NCBI GenBank assembly: GCA_965199665.1
Contig: OZ241208.1
Location: forward strand, 1 to 64,000
Length of the DNA: 64,000 bases
Reading direction: 5' to 3'
Source: JAVVHH01 sp965199665
Lineage (GTDB): Bacteria > Pseudomonadota > Alphaproteobacteria > Acetobacterales > Acetobacteraceae
Below are positions 60,841-64,000 of the stretch, piece after piece; the first letter of the stretch is position 1, and every line of letters begins with the position of its first letter. A program made the position numbers and the translations under genes. Under the pieces are notes generated by a model. It had not been told where the DNA came from and did not search any database. It saw only the letters and a program-made list of their open reading frames with translations.

Positions 60841-61826
60841 CGGTCGGCGAGCCAGCTCCGCAGCGCCAGCTTGGCCGGCGCGTCGATCGCGACGGACGCG
60901 AACTGTGCGGCGATCCCGCCGACGTCGTCGGAGCGCAGTCCGTCCGCCGCCGCGGCCACGCGCACCGCCGGCGCGTCGTCCAACTGCTCGCAGCCGCGCC
61001 GCCACCAGGCCACCACCGCCGAGGGCGCCACCGCCGGCACCACCAGCGCCACGTCCAGTGCGGCCGCCGCGCTCACCGCGCGATAGGCCTCCAGCATCCC
61101 CGGAACCGCGGCGCGCGCCGGATCGAACAGCTCGTGCGCCAGCGGGATCCGTGGCCCCGCCGTATCGGCCGGCCCGTGGGCCGGGCCGGGCGGCACCACC
61201 GCGAAGGCGGGGCGCCAGCCGCCCGCCTCCAGCCGTTCGGGCGCGGGCCGGCCGCGGTAATAGGCGACGTCGACATCCGCCTGCGCCAACGGGTCGCCCG
61301 CCATTCGCGGCACGATCACCGCATCGGCGCCCATCAGGTGCAGCGCGAGCAATGCCGCCAACTCGGCCCCCACGATCCCGTCGACGGCGATGCGCACGCT
61401 CCGGCCCCGCACCAGGGGCGCGCGCGTCACCACCGTGCCGCGCGCGCTGCCGCCCCAGAGCGGCGCCCACGCGCCCACGTCGAACCGCACCCGCGCGTCG
61501 CCCGCCAGCCACGCCAGCAACGCCGTCCCGGGCAGGACCAGCGCGGTGCCGCCATCCGGATTGATGCGGGCGGCGAACAGGTTGACCCCGGTGACGCCAT
61601 CCGCCCCGCCCGCATGCTCACGCACCACCGCGTCCGTGCCGCCAAGGGTCTGGCCCAAGGCCGGGGCCAGCGTGTCGGCCCAGCGGCACACGCGGCTGCC
61701 CTCCGGCCCGGCGACGAACAGCATCGGCCGGGTCGGCAGGCTCGCCGGCGCGGCTCGGAGGGCGCCGGGCAGCGCCAGCAGCGCCGCGGAGGCCACCACG
61801 CATCGCCGGGCGACGGGTCGGGTCAT
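60819..61826 (-). CDS. Tripartite tricarboxylate transporter-type (Bug) substrate-binding protein, divergent
   Basis: The 335-residue secreted protein has a leader (RRCVVASAALLALPGALRA) and a two-lobed binding fold reminiscent of the Bug/TctC family: MLFVAGPEGSRVCRWADTLA, HAGGADGVTGVNLFAARINP and RIAVDGIVGAELAALLALHL. Sequence match is loose and no TctAB permease genes are nearby, so the function is uncertain. It is 18 bp downstream of apt on the same strand. Confidence 0.65.
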   Translation of the reverse strand: MTRPVARRCVVASAALLALPGALRAAPASLPTRPMLFVAGPEGSRVCRWADTLAPALGQTLGGTDAVVREHAGGADGVTGVNLFAARINPDGGTALVLPGTALLAWLAGDARVRFDVGAWAPLWGGSARGTVVTRAPLVRGRSVRIAVDGIVGAELAALLALHLMGADAVIVPRMAGDPLAQADVDVAYYRGRPAPERLEAGGWRPAFAVVPPGPAHGPADTAGPRIPLAHELFDPARAAVPGMLEAYRAVSAAAALDVALVVPAVAPSAVVAWWRRGCEQLDDAPAVRVAAAADGLRSDDVGGIAAQFASVAIDAPAKLALRSWLADRYDWRPI

Positions 61827-61844
61827 GCGGTGGTCCTCCCTCCG

Positions 61845-62360
61845 TTATGAATCGTAGGTGGCGACGGCGTGGAAGGGCAGGTCGAGCCGGTCGCGCCCGC
61901 CCAGGAAGCTCAGTTCGATCAACGCCGCCGCCGCCGGGACGTCCGCGCCGACGCTGCGCAGGAGCTCGATCCCCGCGCGCATGGTCCCGCCGGTAGCCAG
62001 AAGGTCGTCCAACAGCACGACCCGTTCGCCCGGGCCGATCGCATCGGCCTGGATCTCCAGACGGTCTTGCCCGTATTCCAGCGCGTAATCCAGCCCGACC
62101 ACCTCGCCGGGCAGCTTGCCGCGCTTGCGCAGCATCACGAAGCCGCAGCCGAGCCGCAGGGCCAGCGGGGCGGCGAGCAGGAATCCGCGCGACTCGATAC
62201 CGGCCAGCAGGGTGGGCCGGTGTGGCCGCACCAGCTCCGCCATCTGATCCACGGCCGCATTCCACGCCGGGCCATGCCGCAACAGGGTGGAGATGTCGTA
62301 GAACAGGATGCCGGGCTTGGGAAAATCCGGGATGCCCCGAATATGGTCCTTGATGTTCAT
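61845..62360 (-). CDS. apt: Adenine phosphoribosyltransferase
   Basis: The 171-residue enzyme salvages adenine to AMP. IRGIPDFPKPGILFYDIST is the family start, GIESRGFLLAAPLALRLG the purine loop, LRKRGKLPGEVVGLDYALEY the flexible loop and VVLLDDLLATGGTMRAG the PRPP-binding motif. GTGs lie in-frame upstream, but ATG 62360 fits the family. It is divergent from the DUF2842 gene. Confidence 0.96.
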   Translation of the reverse strand: MNIKDHIRGIPDFPKPGILFYDISTLLRHGPAWNAAVDQMAELVRPHRPTLLAGIESRGFLLAAPLALRLGCGFVMLRKRGKLPGEVVGLDYALEYGQDRLEIQADAIGPGERVVLLDDLLATGGTMRAGIELLRSVGADVPAAAALIELSFLGGRDRLDLPFHAVATYDS

Positions 62361-62431
62361 CACCACCGCCTCGTTCGAGCCGCCGCTCTATCCCGGCGGC
62401 GGCGGGGCGGCAACCGAGGCCACCGCCGTCC

Positions 62432-62623
62432 ATGTCGAGAGTCCCCGCCGCTACCCTCGCCGCCCTGGCTTTCGTGGGGGCCTACATCATTGCCGCCGTG
62501 ATCCTGCCGGAATACCTGCCCGCGATGCCCTGGCCGGTGGAGGCGGTGTACTGGTGCGCCGCCGGGCTGCTCTGGGTGCTGCCGGTGCGGTGGCTCATGC
62601 TGTGGTCGGTGCATAAACGCTGA
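62432..62623 (+). CDS. DUF2842 small membrane protein
   Basis: The 63-residue protein has two membrane helices (LAALAFVGAYIIAAVILPEY, VYWCAAGLLWVLPVRWLMLW) as in DUF2842 of alphaproteobacteria. The function is unknown. The start is ATG 62432, 71 bp from the divergent apt ATG. Confidence 0.85.
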   Translation: MSRVPAATLAALAFVGAYIIAAVILPEYLPAMPWPVEAVYWCAAGLLWVLPVRWLMLWSVHKR

Positions 62624-62727
62624 GGCCTTCACCGGCCTGCCATAATTCGGCAATGTGACGGCAACAAAGCACCAGTAAGGCGCGGCAGATCATCCCCGAC
62701 CTTGCCATCATTCCCAGGAGGACGCCC

Positions 62728-64000
62728 ATGTTCCGCCGCTCCCTGCTCACGGCCGCCGCCGCCTTCGCCGCCGCTCCCGCCTTCGCTCAGACGGTGCCCC
62801 CGGGCGCGCGCACCCGGATCGTGTTCTGGCATGCCATGAACGGTCCGCTCGGCGAGGAGGTGAACAAGCAGGTGGCCGCGTTCAACGCGAGCCAGGGCGA
62901 GTACGAGGTCGTGCCGGTGTTCAAGGGCACCTACCCGGAGACGCTGACCGCCGCCATCGCCGCCTGGCGCGCCGGGCAGGCTCCCAACGTGGTGCAGATG
63001 TTCGAGGTCGGCACCGGCTCCATGCTGGCGGCGGGCCCGGCCGTCAAGCAGGTCTGGGAGCTGGCCAAGGAGACGGGCGTCGCGCTGACGCCGGAGCCCT
63101 ACATCGCCGCCGTGCGCGGCTATTACAGCCTGCCGGACGGCCGCCTGGCCTCCGCCCCGTTCAACTCCAGCACCGCCATGTTCTGGATCGATGCGGACGC
63201 GTTCGAGAAGGCCGGGCTGGACGGCAGCAAGCCGCCCGCGACCTGGGACGAGGTGGCCACCGCCGCCCGCGCGCTCAAGACCAAGGCCGGCGTGGCCATG
63301 CCGATGACCACCTCCTGGTTCTCCTGGATCCAGCTGGAGCAGTTCGCCGCCATCCACGACATCCCGTACGCGACGGAAGAGAACGGCTTCAAGGGGCTGA
63401 ACACGGAGCTGCTGATCAACAAGCCGCCCTTCGTGGCTCAGCTCTCGCGCCTGCTGGAGCTCTCCAAGGAAGGCTTGTTCAAATACACCGGCCGCGATGG
63501 CGCGCCCGACCCGGTGTTCTCCTCCGGTCAGGCCGCCATGAGCTTCAACTCCTCCGGCTCGCGCTCGGAGATCGCCAAGAACGCCAAGTTCAAGTGGCGC
63601 GAGACGATGCTCCCCTACGACCCGGCGCTGATCAAATCGCCCATCAATTCGGTGATCGGCGGTGCCAGCCTGTGGGCGATGACGGCGCCCAGCCGCAGCG
63701 CGGCCGACTACAAGGGCACCGCCGAGTTCATGAAGTTCTTGTCCGAGCCGAAGCAGGCCGCCGCCTGGAGCATGGCCACCGGCTACGTGCCGGTGACCAC
63801 GGGCGGCTACGACCTGATCAAGCAGGACGGCTTCTACGGCCAGAACCCGGGCGCCGACCTGCCGGTCGAGCAGCTGACCCGCGGCACGGTGACGGCCAAC
63901 AGCAAGGGCTTCCGCCTCGGCCGCATGGCCGAGCTCCGCAACATCCAGTACGAGGAGGTCGAGAAGGCCTTCCAGGGTCAGCAGACCGCCCAGGCCGCCC
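62728..64000 (+). CDS. ugpB: sn-Glycerol-3-phosphate ABC transporter substrate-binding protein, C-terminus cut by window edge
   Basis: The gene runs off the right edge; 424 residues are visible of about 435-440. It has a signal peptide (LLTAAAAFAAAPAFAQ) and the UgpB signatures RIVFWHAMNGPLGEEVNKQV, FKGTYPETLTAAIAAWRAGQ, PNVVQMFEVGTGSMLAAG, SFNSSGSRSEIAKN and GGASLWAMTAPSRS. UgpB binds glycerol-3-phosphate and its diesters in the periplasm and feeds UgpAE/UgpC, which would lie beyond the window. An AGGAGG site precedes ATG 62728. In many species ugp is PhoB-controlled; I see no certain Pho box upstream. Confidence 0.93.
   Translation, partial: MFRRSLLTAAAAFAAAPAFAQTVPPGARTRIVFWHAMNGPLGEEVNKQVAAFNASQGEYEVVPVFKGTYPETLTAAIAAWRAGQAPNVVQMFEVGTGSMLAAGPAVKQVWELAKETGVALTPEPYIAAVRGYYSLPDGRLASAPFNSSTAMFWIDADAFEKAGLDGSKPPATWDEVATAARALKTKAGVAMPMTTSWFSWIQLEQFAAIHDIPYATEENGFKGLNTELLINKPPFVAQLSRLLELSKEGLFKYTGRDGAPDPVFSSGQAAMSFNSSGSRSEIAKNAKFKWRETMLPYDPALIKSPINSVIGGASLWAMTAPSRSAADYKGTAEFMKFLSEPKQAAAWSMATGYVPVTTGGYDLIKQDGFYGQNPGADLPVEQLTRGTVTANSKGFRLGRMAELRNIQYEEVEKAFQGQQTAQAA

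Noticed and set aside
62624..62727. Pho box upstream of ugpB
   Set aside because: No convincing pair of CTGTCAT-like half-sites at the right spacing was found.

Overview
The window is about 64 kb of high-GC chromosomal DNA from an alphaproteobacterium. The gene set fits Rhodospirillales, most likely Acetobacteraceae: LptE/HolA/LeuS with a DUF3576 lipoprotein, SecB next to a TIM44-like protein, CobS/CobT beside a J-domain protein and BolA, DUF2842, DUF2889, DUF3597, and a TenI-type thiamine-synthase relative divergent from YggS. That placement is inference; no 16S rRNA is present. Coding density is high, no gap between genes exceeds 300 bp, and many neighbours overlap by ATGA, GTGA or TGATG. 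I see no insertion sequence, prophage, integrase, CRISPR array or clear base-composition island.

Region by region. 1-5.1 kb: a truncated thiolase, two small secreted proteins (one built of 32-residue repeats), an acyl-CoA dehydrogenase and glutamine-dependent NAD synthetase. 5.1-8.2 kb: a three-gene unit in which two LOV (blue-light) histidine kinases of different kinase classes flank one single-domain receiver. 8.2-12.8 kb: glutathionyl-hydroquinone reductase, an FAD oxidoreductase, minor pseudopilins GspK/J/I and a secreted protein. 12.8-17.3 kb: a cytochrome b561-like plus molybdopterin lipoprotein pair, a small helix-turn-helix protein, CysK and a GT-C-like membrane protein. 17.3-20 kb: SecB, a histidine phosphatase, a TIM44-like protein and a DPPY-motif methyltransferase-like protein. 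20-23 kb: lutABC for lactate oxidation. 23-27 kb: a VOC/DoxX/DUF7002 operon divergent from a LysR regulator with a perfect palindrome between them, then a yellow/royal-jelly-type secreted protein.

27-32 kb: a DbpA-like helicase, a Kef-type antiporter, YggS and a TenI-like protein. 32-38.5 kb: a major porin with a strong terminator, then the DUF3576-leuS-lptE-holA envelope/translation/replication operon. 38.5-43.3 kb: BirA, a heptose-7-phosphate-type GHMP kinase, an amidase and an LplT-like MFS protein. 43.3-48.6 kb: a FecR/DUF6600-like protein with a Gly/Pro tail, a pair of stress-domain paralogues, a DUF3833 lipoprotein and a YbhB-like protein. 48.7-54 kb: an RhlE-like helicase, DUF3597, tRNA-Thr(CGT) and pqiABC. 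54-64 kb: cobT/cobS, a J-domain protein, BolA, DUF2889, an aspartoacylase-like protein, a GT4 glycosyltransferase, a Bug-type binding protein, apt, DUF2842 and the start of a UgpB-like glycerol-3-phosphate binding protein that runs off the window.

Most of this is core housekeeping. The best candidates for under-described biology are the dual-LOV kinase/shared receiver operon, the small DPPY protein abutting the TIM44 gene, the tandem stress-domain paralogues with a shared C-terminal SRxRSY motif, the secreted repeat protein, and a predicted minus-strand transcript ending in a perfect terminator between holA and birA.
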